Assembly (NCBI GenBank): GCA_026414125.1
Contig: JAOAJQ010000019.1
Location: 1 to 12,866 of the forward strand
Source: Thermoproteota archaeon
Lineage (GTDB): Archaea; Thermoproteota; EX4484-205; JAAOZP01
Direction: 5' to 3'
Length of the DNA stretch: 12,866 nucleotides
The notes under the pieces are model-generated. The model worked only from the letters and a program-made list of their open reading frames with translations, made no database searches and had not been told where the DNA came from. Positions 5,774-12,866 of the stretch are shown piece after piece. Made by a program: the position numbers and the translations under genes. Numbering within the stretch: the stretch's first letter is position 1; each line of letters opens with the position of its first letter.

Positions 5774-6333
5774 GTGGGCAGTCTGGTTCCGCATCTGAAG
5801 CAGAATTTGTAGCGCGCATTGTTTATGGCTCCGCACTTCGGACAAGTTTTGGTGCCTGCACCGCCAGCTTCCTCTTGAGCGGGCCGCGGCGTAGGGGTTA
5901 CTGTTTCAACATGCTCCAGTTCTGGCTCCTCGAATTCAGCAGGCTCCTTGAAAGAAGGCTGAGCCTCAGGAACAGCGGCTGCACTACTGCTTGAAGCAAC
6001 CTGAACCTCCGGCTCCTTCGGCACGTATGCTGGAGGCTTCGTTGAAACCTGCTCTTTCACCTGAGCCTTCGGCTCCTCACGTGTCTCGACAGCCGGCTTC
6101 GCGGACACAGGAGGTACGGCTGGAACAGTAACCTCCTTCTTCAGTATGACTATGTCTTCAGCGGCATCAACCTCACTCCAGATGAACTCCATCTCCCTAT
6201 TGTCTCTACCAACCACAACTATTCCAACCAGGTTCTCGCCTAGGACGAACCCTATGTCTTTAACGGTGCCTACATACCGGCCTCTCTTATCGTAAACCTG
6301 CAGGCCTATTATCTTGTCCTTTCTAATTAGCAA
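5770..6333 (-). CDS. PRC-barrel protein with a Pro/Glu-rich linker and C-terminal zinc ribbon
   Basis: The 187-residue product has three parts. Residues 1-67 form a PRC-barrel domain (KIIGLQVYDKRGRYVGTVKDI at the front, VDAAEDIVILKK at the end), a small beta-barrel used for protein-protein or RNA contacts, for example in RimM and photosynthetic reaction centre H. Residues about 68-160 are low-complexity, rich in Pro, Glu, Ala and Val, and probably disordered. The end is a zinc ribbon, C164xxC167 and C178xxC181 (CPKCG, KFCFRCG). The start is TTG at 6333, the first usual start after an in-frame stop, with a TATA-like box about 30 bases upstream. The design suggests an adaptor. The neighbouring KaiC-like protein, with its own zinc ribbon, is the likely partner, by inference only. 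Confidence 0.78.
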   Translation of the reverse strand: MLIRKDKIIGLQVYDKRGRYVGTVKDIGFVLGENLVGIVVVGRDNREMEFIWSEVDAAEDIVILKKEVTVPAVPPVSAKPAVETREEPKAQVKEQVSTKPPAYVPKEPEVQVASSSSAAAVPEAQPSFKEPAEFEEPELEHVETVTPTPRPAQEEAGGAGTKTCPKCGAINNARYKFCFRCGTRLPT

Positions 6334-6360
6334 CCCGTAGAGGAATTCTCTTAGGGTGAC

Positions 6361-6370
6361 TTTTATTCTT
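6361..6370 (-). promoter_or_regulatory. TATA-like box of the PRC-barrel gene
   Basis: On the minus strand AAGAATAAAA lies about 28-37 bases before the TTG at 6333, the distance expected for a leaderless transcript. No Shine-Dalgarno precedes that TTG, which fits. Confidence 0.45.
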
Positions 6371-6438
6371 TATCTCCACATTAGTACACAATACTAACGA
6401 CTAAGACATGGTTTTAAACCAATGGTTAACCCGTTTTC

Positions 6439-6455
6439 AAGGCATCAAACGCCTT
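6439..6455 (-). terminator. Possible hairpin at the end of argH
   Basis: Reading the minus strand just past the argH stop, AAGGC and GCCTT form a 5-bp stem around a 7-base loop. No T-run follows, so this is a weak candidate; archaeal termination mostly relies on T-rich tracts. The remaining spacer (about 6371-6438) holds only the palindrome GGTTAACC (6424-6431). Confidence 0.22.
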
Positions 6456-7969
6456 TAAACCGCGGAGAAGGAGAAGCCCTCTACGAGTCTGCTTACAGAA
6501 TCCTCAAGAAGCATCCTAGCCTCCCTGTCCTTCTGAACCATCAGGCTAAGCCTGGAAAAACACTCCTGTAAAACATTCTCCCTAGCTGTAAGCATTACAG
6601 TGTCAGCTTCGGGAGAACCGGCACCCAAGGACACTCGCTTCGAAACGAGAACACTAGTGTCAGCCTCTTCTAGAATTTTCACCAGTAGACTGCTAATGTC
6701 CCTGCCCAGCACGCTCAGAGAAATACTCTTCAACTCGTCCTCGTCGAGACTAGTCATTCTCCTACCTGTCTTAACGCTGAGCTTCACAATCTCCCCCACC
6801 AACCTGTGGGCAAGCCTGAAGGGAACCTTAGCCTCTTCAACTATTCTTTCAGCAACATCCAGGGCAATAATGCTTGGCTCAGTTAAAGACCTTATTCTCT
6901 CACGGTTCTCCTTCAGGTTCTCGAGAACGACCCTGACGATTCTAACCGCCTCCCTAGTTGTTTCAACGGCTTCGATCAAAGGAGGTTTAGTCTCCTGAAG
7001 ATCCCTAACGTAGCCGCTGGGCAAGGCTTTACAAACCATTGAAAGCTGGGCTAGGCTTGAGAAAACCCTTCCCGTCCTCGCACGGGTCAGCTCAAGTATA
7101 CACGGGTTCTTCTTATTAGGCATCGCGCTAGACGGGAATGCTAGCTCATCTGGAAGCTTGAAGAAACCGTACTCTGAGGTAAGCCAGATAATGAGATCCT
7201 CCATAATCCTGCTCAGATTAAGCATGAGGATGTTAAGGTTTGAAACAACCTCCAGCGCGAAATCCCTTGAGGAAACAGCGTCAAACGAGTTCTCCACAAT
7301 CCCGTCGAATCCTAGGAGCTTGGTAGTGAGGTTCCTGTCTATTTTAAGCGAGGAGCCGACTATAGCAACGCTCCCCAGCGGATTCTGGTTAACCCTTTTA
7401 AACGATTCTGAGAGACGGTTGAAGTCACGAAGAAACATGTCGAAATATCCTAAGAAGTAGTGTGAAAGGGGAGCAGCCTGAGCCTGCTGCAGATGGGTGT
7501 AGAATGGAAACACTATGTCAACAGTCTCCCTAGCCCTTTTCAGAAGAGTCGCCTCAAGCTCGAGCAGCTCCCTCATGATGCTTAAAACCTCTCTTCGTGT
7601 CTTAAGCCTCACCGCTGTGACAACCTGGTCGTTCCTAGAGCGCGCTGTGTGAACAAGACCCCCGATCTCCATCCCAGCTTGCTTAACCACATAAGACTCT
7701 ATCAGCTCATGAACATCCTCATACTTCTCAAGCTCAAGCTGGTTCAAGCCATTTTCTCGAAGTTTTTTAAGAGCCTCAAGAATCCGTTTAAGCTGCTCCT
7801 CAGTAATATAGCCCTGCTTCATAAGCATGAGGTCATGCGCAACGGTGCACTCAATATCCTCGTGGAATATCCAGATGTCTTCCCTGATGCTGGACACGTA
7901 TCTCGTGGCCTCTGAGGAAACCGGCCCCAGCCTGCTCCGGTATATGCCTCCACCAGCATCCTGCTCCAT
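6455..7969 (-). CDS. argH: Argininosuccinate lyase
   Basis: ArgH splits argininosuccinate into arginine and fumarate, the last step of arginine synthesis, as a cytoplasmic homotetramer of the fumarase/aspartase superfamily. The 504-residue product shows HTARSRNDQ at 107-115, YTHLQQAQ near 157-164, NPLGS near 196-200, and the catalytic Ser loop SSAMPNKKNP at 280-289. The residue before SS is Pro rather than the usual Gly, and the NPLGS region continues VAIVGSSLKIDR, somewhat unlike the common form; overall it still reads as ArgH. It is longer than many bacterial homologues (about 460). ATG at 7969 is preferred to TTG at 7975 because AGGG lies six bases before it. No argG or other arg gene is adjacent. 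It is divergent from the methyltransferase. Confidence 0.87.
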   Translation of the reverse strand: MEQDAGGGIYRSRLGPVSSEATRYVSSIREDIWIFHEDIECTVAHDLMLMKQGYITEEQLKRILEALKKLRENGLNQLELEKYEDVHELIESYVVKQAGMEIGGLVHTARSRNDQVVTAVRLKTRREVLSIMRELLELEATLLKRARETVDIVFPFYTHLQQAQAAPLSHYFLGYFDMFLRDFNRLSESFKRVNQNPLGSVAIVGSSLKIDRNLTTKLLGFDGIVENSFDAVSSRDFALEVVSNLNILMLNLSRIMEDLIIWLTSEYGFFKLPDELAFPSSAMPNKKNPCILELTRARTGRVFSSLAQLSMVCKALPSGYVRDLQETKPPLIEAVETTREAVRIVRVVLENLKENRERIRSLTEPSIIALDVAERIVEEAKVPFRLAHRLVGEIVKLSVKTGRRMTSLDEDELKSISLSVLGRDISSLLVKILEEADTSVLVSKRVSLGAGSPEADTVMLTARENVLQECFSRLSLMVQKDREARMLLEDSVSRLVEGFSFSAV

Positions 7970-8099
7970 GGCCAACCCTAAACCGGATGAACGTGCGGAA
8001 ACCGGCTAATAAGGGTTACATAAGGCTCTCCGGGAAAAGCCTCTCGGAAAACTTAAAAACCGCGAGAAGTGTTCAACTGAAGGGATAACGGAAAGCCGT
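7970..8099. promoter_or_regulatory. Divergent promoter region, argH and methyltransferase
   Basis: For argH, minus-strand CTTATTAG (8006-8013) is a possible TATA box. For the methyltransferase, CTTAAAAA (8052-8059) lies about 45 bases before its ATG, which implies a leader of roughly 20 bases. Upstream of that box is an imperfect direct repeat (CTCTCCGGGAAAA then CTCTCGGAAAA, about 8026-8051) that could bind a regulator. No RNA gene was recognised here. Confidence 0.38.
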
Positions 8100-9224
8100 A
8101 TGATGGTTGAAGAGAGGCTTGAACTGGGGAGGCTTGTCACGTTCATACCTAACAAGCGTATTCCGATACACAACTGGTTCTATTATAAGGAGGCTTTTTC
8201 ACGCGACTTTGTAGCCCTCGTGAGCAGGCAGCTTGGGCTTGGAGAAGGCTCGTGGGTGCTAGACCCGTTCTGCGGCGTCGGCACAACCCAGCTCACAGGG
8301 AAGGAGCTTGGAATAAACACTGTCGGCGTCGACGTGGCGGAGCTACCTGTTTTCGCCTCACAGGTTAAGACCGCCAACTACGATGTTGAGCAGCTTAAAA
8401 GGATTTCCGAAAAGGTTTTCTCAGAAAAATTCAGGAGGCTCAGCCTAGGCGGCTTAAGCAGGCTAGTTAGAAGAGCCTTTCCGAAGCATGTTCTGGAGGA
8501 CGTGCTGTTCTTCAGAGAGATTGTCGAAAATATTGAGGATGAGACGGCGAGGGGCTTCTTCAAACTCGGCTTAATAAGTGCCGCTATGAAAGCATCCTAC
8601 GTTGTGAAGAACGGCGGCCTCCTTAGAATAGTTAAGGAGAGGAATGTCCCGCCTTTCAGAAAGTTCTACAGGAACAGGATTAAGAGGATGATTAAGGATG
8701 TTGAAGCTTTCAAGATGCTTAACCCTAAGGTGACCACTTTCAAGGCTGACTCGAGAAACCTACGGTTCCTTGAGGATGAAATGTTCGACGCAGTCATCAC
8801 TTCACCACCCTACTTGAACAAGATAGAGTACACAAAGGTTTACAGCGTTGAAAACGAGCTTTTCTTCAAGGGCTCTGAACCCATGTTGCGCTCATACATA
8901 GGCGACTCTGTTAGACGCACGGAGGATTCTGAAAACACTGGAAACATGCCAGCGATAGTTAAAGCCTACTTCCAGGATCTTCGCAGGGTTCTATCTGAGC
9001 TCCACCGTGTTCTCAAAAAAAATGGGGCGGGTGTTTTCGTCATAGCTCAAGGAGTTTTCCCTACAGGCGTTGTTGAAACAGAGAAAATATTCGTTGAAAT
9101 AGCTGAGGAAACCGGTTTCGAAACCGAGAGGCTCTGGCTGGTTAACAGGAGGGTTGCAACCAGGGACCGTGTTGTCAAGATCGGTTATGCTGACGAGTAT
9201 GTTGTTTTCACCCGTAAACCGTGA
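8100..9224 (+). CDS. SAM-dependent DNA methyltransferase, SPPY type (probably N4-cytosine), solitary
   Basis: The 374-residue protein has the two core motifs of amino-methyltransferases: the SAM-binding DPFCGVGTT at 55-63 followed by GVDV (76-79), and the catalytic TSPPY at 234-238. Motif order (SAM site first), with about 170 residues between that could hold target recognition (basic, 100-215), resembles the alpha arrangement. An S before PPY is most common in N4-cytosine enzymes, whereas adenine enzymes usually have D; this is an inference from family habit. The opening, PIHNWFYYKEAFS (22-34), is typical of a group of archaeal methylases annotated as DNA methylases. An RNA substrate cannot be excluded. 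No restriction endonuclease is adjacent: argH is on one side, and a nuclease of unrelated operon context ends 7 bases away on the other strand. Two ATGs overlap the start (8100, 8103). Confidence 0.78.
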   Translation: MMVEERLELGRLVTFIPNKRIPIHNWFYYKEAFSRDFVALVSRQLGLGEGSWVLDPFCGVGTTQLTGKELGINTVGVDVAELPVFASQVKTANYDVEQLKRISEKVFSEKFRRLSLGGLSRLVRRAFPKHVLEDVLFFREIVENIEDETARGFFKLGLISAAMKASYVVKNGGLLRIVKERNVPPFRKFYRNRIKRMIKDVEAFKMLNPKVTTFKADSRNLRFLEDEMFDAVITSPPYLNKIEYTKVYSVENELFFKGSEPMLRSYIGDSVRRTEDSENTGNMPAIVKAYFQDLRRVLSELHRVLKKNGAGVFVIAQGVFPTGVVETEKIFVEIAEETGFETERLWLVNRRVATRDRVVKIGYADEYVVFTRKP

Positions 9225-9231
9225 AAAGCCT

Positions 9232-10248
9232 CTAAAGCCTGAAGCTGGCCCCCATGCTTGAACTTAATGGTTTAGAATCGTAGCCGAGCCTTCTAAGCTC
9301 CTTGGAAAACTCCTCCGCGAAGCCGTGGACTGTGAAAACCTTCTCCGGACAGGTTTCCCTCACTATTTCCATCAGACCGTTGAAATCAGCATGGTTGCTC
9401 AAGGGGAAAGCCTTGTCTACGTCTAGAGCTTCACTATACCAGTTGAAAAGCGACCTGCCGGAGAAGCTTATGAGGACAGCATCATACTTTCTTTTAACCA
9501 GCTGCATGAAAGCATTCCTGCCGGAGACATTTGGATAGTAGAGAGCCCAGGATCCGTCTGGCAGCTCTGAGGACTGCGGTGTGAAAACCTTCTTCCCAAC
9601 TATTCCCACCGAGAAAAGCCTGTACACGTTGTTATACTCCGCTATTGACGGTGAAACGTATGTTTCGACAACGTCTTGGAGAACATTGTCCAGAACCATT
9701 TGAACGTGCTGAGACTTCCCCAGCGGATACCCCATTAAAACCATTGGCCTGCCCTTCCTGACTGTTTCACTCACGTAGTCGACAATCTCCCCTATCAGCT
9801 GCCTCCTTGGTGGGAAAACCAGGCTTGGGCGACCGTAGTTAGACTCTATTATCAGCGTGTGAACTCTTGGGAAGCGTTGCCTAGGTATGCTTTCAACCGG
9901 CGAAGTGTTAACGTCCCCAGTGTACAGTATTCCACCCCTATCCGTTTCTACGAGCAGGGCTTTAGACCCCAGAATATGTCCTGAATCCAGAAGAGTGAAA
10001 GGGTTTTGCTCAGCACGATTGACTTCAAGACCCCTGAGCGTTGAAAGCAGAAGAGTCTCCTCAGAGCATACTGCCACTGTTCTCTTAGCGTCAGACTTAC
10101 CCAGATGATCGAAGTGAGCGTGAGATATGAAAAGATAGTTCAAAGCATCTTCGGAGCCTGTTTTCAGAAGCGCTTCCCCCTCTCTCAGGCGAATGGTTGC
10201 GAAACGGTCAAGCTTAACTGAAAAACTCTTCGGGCATGCTGTAGACAT
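9232..10248 (-). CDS. Beta-CASP metallo-beta-lactamase nuclease (mRNA 3'-end processing factor-like)
   Basis: The 338-residue protein has the two-metal site of MBL-fold nucleases: HAHFDH at 43-48, H91 in SGHILGS, and D112 in LYTGDVN. Beta-CASP motifs follow: E135 in IIESNYG (A), H286 in SNHADF (B) and H308 in TVHGF (C). Proteins of this kind cut or trim RNA, or DNA in the SNM1 and ligase-associated branches. It is much shorter than archaeal CPSF (aCPSF1/2) and has no N-terminal KH domains, so it belongs to the short archaeal group often labelled YSH1-like or 'mRNA 3'-end processing factor'. RNA versus DNA as substrate cannot be told. The ATG at 10248 lies three bases after the ilvD stop, so it is the last gene of the ilvC-ilvD transcript. 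It converges on the methyltransferase with a 7-base gap. Confidence 0.83.
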   Translation of the reverse strand: MSTACPKSFSVKLDRFATIRLREGEALLKTGSEDALNYLFISHAHFDHLGKSDAKRTVAVCSEETLLLSTLRGLEVNRAEQNPFTLLDSGHILGSKALLVETDRGGILYTGDVNTSPVESIPRQRFPRVHTLIIESNYGRPSLVFPPRRQLIGEIVDYVSETVRKGRPMVLMGYPLGKSQHVQMVLDNVLQDVVETYVSPSIAEYNNVYRLFSVGIVGKKVFTPQSSELPDGSWALYYPNVSGRNAFMQLVKRKYDAVLISFSGRSLFNWYSEALDVDKAFPLSNHADFNGLMEIVRETCPEKVFTVHGFAEEFSKELRRLGYDSKPLSSSMGASFRL

Positions 10249-10251
10249 TGG

Positions 10252-11898
10252 CTAGGTGAAAAACCTGTTTCCCCTCAGCTTAGCTAGGAACCGGCTTTCA
10301 AGCCTCTTAGCCGGCGGAGCCCATTTCCGCCTTCTTTCTTCAAGCCTAGTGCTGTCGACAAGCAGGTCCAGCCTCCTGCCCGGCACGTCTATAAGTATCT
10401 CGTCACCATCCTCCACGAGCGCTATTGGTCCTCCTGCGTAAGCCTCTGGCGAAACATGGCCTATCGCAATACCCTTCGTGCCGCCTGAAAACCTTCCGTC
10501 AGTGACCAGCGCAACCCTTTCAACAAGCTTCCTGCCGACTATGAGTGAAGTGGGCATGAGCATTTCACGCATGCCAGGTCCGCCTAGAAGCCCCTCGTAA
10601 CGCACGACAACCACAGTGTCCACCGTGAAATCTTCTTTTTCAAGCGCTTCAACAGCCTCCTCCTCAGAGTTGAAAACCCTAGCCCTTCCTCTGAACGTTC
10701 TAAGCTGAACAGGCGTCCCGGCGAGCTTGATGACAGCACCCTCCGGCGCTAGGGACCCCCATAATACTGCTATCCCCCCTTCACTCCTGTACGGGTTATC
10801 CGGGGACCGTATGAACGTGCCCCTTGGATCCGGGAACTCTTCCACAAGCTCTCTGAGGCGCCTGCCGGTAACAGTAAGAACATCAAGGTTAAGATGTTTC
10901 CTAAGGGTCTTCATCAGCGAGGGTACTCCGCCAGCATTGTACAGGTCAACCATGAAGCCTTCGCCGGAAGGCCTTATGAGAACCAGCGTAGGTATCCTCC
11001 TGCTCAGCTCGTCGAAAGTCTTCAGCGAAAGCTCGTAACCAGCCTCCTTGGCTAAAGCATTCAGGTGCAGAACAGTGTTAGTGGAGCCTCCGAGCGCATT
11101 GTCAACAATTATAGCGTTAACAAGGCTTTCAGGCTTAACAATATCCTTGAACCTTAAGCCCTCCCTCCAGAGCCCAACTATCCTCCTTCCAGACTCGTAT
11201 GCAAGAGTCTTCTTAGCTTCGTCCTCAGCGTGAGTAGCAGCCATTCCTGGGAGCGACAGGCCCATTGCCTCAACAAGACAGGCCATGGTGTTCGCGGTGA
11301 ACAGGCCGGCGCAGCTCCCGGCACCCGGGCAGGCGACCCGTTCAAACTCTCTCAGCTCTTCAAGCGTAATCCTCCCCTCACGGTATTCTCCGAGGGCCTC
11401 GAAGACTGAAACCAGGTCCACCCTCCTCCCCTTGAAAACACCCGGATACATGGGGCCGCCTGTGACGAATATTGAGGGAAGGTTCAGCCTGGCGGCTGCA
11501 AGCAGGTGTCCAGGGACAATCTTGTCGCATGAGGATATGAAGACCAGGGCGTCGAACATGTGTGCTGAAACCATTATCTCGACGGAGTCCGCTATAACCT
11601 CCCTGCTTGGCAGTGAGAACTTCATCCCCTCATGGTTCATCGCAATACCGTCGCAGACAGCGATCGTGTTGAAGACGAAAGGCACTCCGCCACCGTCTCT
11701 AACACCCTTGGAAACGTTTTCCGCGATAACGTCGAGGTGAACATGCCCCGGCACAACGTTAGTGTAGGAGTTGACTACTCCTATGAAAGGCTTGTCGAAG
11801 TCCTCGTTCCTCAAGCCGAGGGCATGGAGCAGAGACCTGTGCGGAGCCCTGTCCACACCCTTTTTTACAGCGTCGCTTCTCAAGCCTTTCTCAACCAT
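10252..11898 (-). CDS. ilvD: Dihydroxy-acid dehydratase
   Basis: IlvD dehydrates 2,3-dihydroxy-isovalerate and 2,3-dihydroxy-3-methylvalerate to the keto acids of valine and isoleucine; the valine keto acid is also the LeuA substrate. The 548-residue length is usual for the family. Visible motifs: NTIAVCDGIAMNHEGM at 77-92, the SCDKIVPG cluster/metal site with C124, CPGAGSCAGLF at 190-200 with C196, and GGSTN at 270-274. The region where many homologues have PCN reads VPGHVHLD (49-56), as in a common archaeal form, so cluster ligands at C82, C124 and C196 are the likely set; cluster type is not decided. The ATG at 11898 overlaps the end of ilvC by 8 bases, implying coupled translation. Confidence 0.92.
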   Translation of the reverse strand: MVEKGLRSDAVKKGVDRAPHRSLLHALGLRNEDFDKPFIGVVNSYTNVVPGHVHLDVIAENVSKGVRDGGGVPFVFNTIAVCDGIAMNHEGMKFSLPSREVIADSVEIMVSAHMFDALVFISSCDKIVPGHLLAAARLNLPSIFVTGGPMYPGVFKGRRVDLVSVFEALGEYREGRITLEELREFERVACPGAGSCAGLFTANTMACLVEAMGLSLPGMAATHAEDEAKKTLAYESGRRIVGLWREGLRFKDIVKPESLVNAIIVDNALGGSTNTVLHLNALAKEAGYELSLKTFDELSRRIPTLVLIRPSGEGFMVDLYNAGGVPSLMKTLRKHLNLDVLTVTGRRLRELVEEFPDPRGTFIRSPDNPYRSEGGIAVLWGSLAPEGAVIKLAGTPVQLRTFRGRARVFNSEEEAVEALEKEDFTVDTVVVVRYEGLLGGPGMREMLMPTSLIVGRKLVERVALVTDGRFSGGTKGIAIGHVSPEAYAGGPIALVEDGDEILIDVPGRRLDLLVDSTRLEERRRKWAPPAKRLESRFLAKLRGNRFFT

Positions 11899-12866
11899 AC
11901 ACCATTGATCTTATTTTTCTGCCAACGGTCTCTATCAGGTGGTTTCTCTCTCTTTCAACTAGATTCCTTAGAACAACTTGGTTGGAACTGTTCTCCAGTA
12001 TCCATTCTCTTGCGAAAACACCTGTCTGAACGTCTTCAAGAAGCTTCCTCATCTTCCTCTTAACATCCTCATCTATAAGGATGGGGCCACGCGTAAGACC
12101 GCCGTATTTAGCAGTGTCGCTGACAGCCTGCCACATGCCTGATAAGCCTTTAGACCAGATCAGGTCGACGATGAGCTTCAGCTCGTTTAAAACCTCGAAG
12201 TACGCCACCTCAGGCTGGTATCCTGCTTCAACAAGGATTTCAAAGCCGGTTTTAATAAGCGACGAAACCCCGCCGCACAGCACAGCCTGCTCGCCGAAAA
12301 GGTCTGTCTCAACCTCCTCCCTGAAGGAGGTCTCTATCAAGCCGATTCTACTCAGTCCAACAGCCTTTGCAACCTCCCTGACTGTTCTCGAAGCGTTACC
12401 AGTGTAATCCTGGTGGACAGCTATCAAGCCGGGGACCCCTGTTCCACGAACATACGCGTCTCTTAACGCAGGGCCAGGCGCCTTAGGAGCCACGAGGACA
12501 ACGTCAAGCCAGGGGGAGGGAACTATCTGCCTGTAGTGAATGTTGAAAGCATGTGCGAAAACCAGTGTCGAACCCTTGGAGATGTTCGGCTCAACGTGAT
12601 CCCTGTAGACAGCAGGCTGAGCAGGATCCGGAATGAGCATGAGAATAATGCTGCTCCTTTTAACAGCCTCACTTATCTCGTAGACTTCGAAACCGTCTTC
12701 AGAAGCTCTTTTCCATGAGGCTCCCTCTCTTCTCAAGCCTATTATCGTCTTAACGCCGCTGTCCCTAATGTTCTTAGCCTGAGCCTCACCTTGGGAGCCG
12801 TAGCCTATCACGGCCACAGTCTTATTCTTAATCAGCTCAATACTTATCTCATCATCCCTTATTATC
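11891..12866 (-). CDS. ilvC: Ketol-acid reductoisomerase, 5' end outside window
   Basis: IlvC isomerises and reduces acetolactate or acetohydroxybutyrate with NAD(P)H and Mg2+, feeding IlvD. The frame is open to the window edge, so the first residues are missing; the GTG at 12817 is inside the domain, not the start. Counting from that GTG, the Rossmann motif GYGSQG is at 5-10 and the cofactor loop is GLRREGASWKRA (27-38). Active-site H89 lies in AHAFNIHY. Metal ligands D172 and E176 lie in ETDLFGE, E208 and E212 follow in FEVLNELK, and S233 is in AVSDTAKYGG. The short class I form fits. In the cofactor loop, G replaces the more usual first Ser while the second Ser before Trp remains, so cofactor preference is uncertain. 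Acetolactate synthase genes may lie upstream, off the right edge. Confidence 0.93.
   Translation of the reverse strand, partial: IIRDDEISIELIKNKTVAVIGYGSQGEAQAKNIRDSGVKTIIGLRREGASWKRASEDGFEVYEISEAVKRSSIILMLIPDPAQPAVYRDHVEPNISKGSTLVFAHAFNIHYRQIVPSPWLDVVLVAPKAPGPALRDAYVRGTGVPGLIAVHQDYTGNASRTVREVAKAVGLSRIGLIETSFREEVETDLFGEQAVLCGGVSSLIKTGFEILVEAGYQPEVAYFEVLNELKLIVDLIWSKGLSGMWQAVSDTAKYGGLTRGPILIDEDVKRKMRKLLEDVQTGVFAREWILENSSNQVVLRNLVERERNHLIETVGRKIRSMVYG

Noticed and set aside
6424..6431. GGTTAACC palindrome as an operator
   Set aside because: Only 8 bp, not positioned at a promoter for either neighbour; easily chance.
11632..12063. Long plus-strand frames inside ilvD, ilvC, argH and the nuclease
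   Set aside because: They mirror the codon structure of the genes on the other strand and show no domain features.
1..12866. CRISPR arrays, insertion sequences, toxin-antitoxin or restriction modules
   Set aside because: No regularly spaced repeats, transposase motifs or small paired genes were seen; the only mobile signal is the integrase/att end at the left edge.

Overview
The window comes from an archaeon, most likely a thermophilic member of the Thermoproteota (TACK) side. The support is an archaeal RNase P protein of the Rpp21 family, archaeal-type LeuA/LeuC/LeuD, a KaiC-like ATPase with a zinc ribbon, a short beta-CASP nuclease, BRE/TATA-like promoters, apparently leaderless TTG starts, and an integrase fragment overlapping half of a tRNA. 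I cannot name the genus.

Layout. Positions 1-392 look like the right end of an integrated element. On the minus strand lies the C-terminal part (intC) of an archaeal SSV-type tyrosine recombinase. It ends in a 44-bp copy of the 3' half of tRNA-Gly(TCC), with no 5' half, so this is an attR site. Chromosomal genes follow on the plus strand: RNase P subunit Rpp21 (435-746) and a MarC-family membrane protein (755-1396). A 173-bp regulatory region (1397-1569) holds a TATA box, a perfect 17-bp inverted repeat and a structured leader in which one pyrimidine tract can pair with three purine tracts, including the Shine-Dalgarno of leuA. leuA-leuC-leuD (1570-4864) then form a tight operon with overlapping start and stop codons.

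Next is a convergent pair: a KaiC-like ATPase (4928-5773, plus) and a PRC-barrel protein (5770-6333, minus). Both carry a four-cysteine zinc ribbon and their stop codons interleave, which suggests a functional pair. argH (minus) is divergent from a solitary SPPY-type DNA methyltransferase (8100-9224, plus).

The right third is a minus-strand operon read from the right edge: ilvC (5' end cut by the window), ilvD and a beta-CASP metallo-beta-lactamase nuclease.

Together the genes cover parts of valine/isoleucine synthesis (ilvC, ilvD), the leucine branch (leuA, leuC, leuD) and the last step of arginine synthesis (argH). leuB, acetolactate synthase and the other arginine genes are not in the window. 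The most interesting points are the integrase/attR junction, the leuA leader, and the KaiC/PRC zinc-ribbon pair. Intergenic stretches are all shorter than 300 bases.
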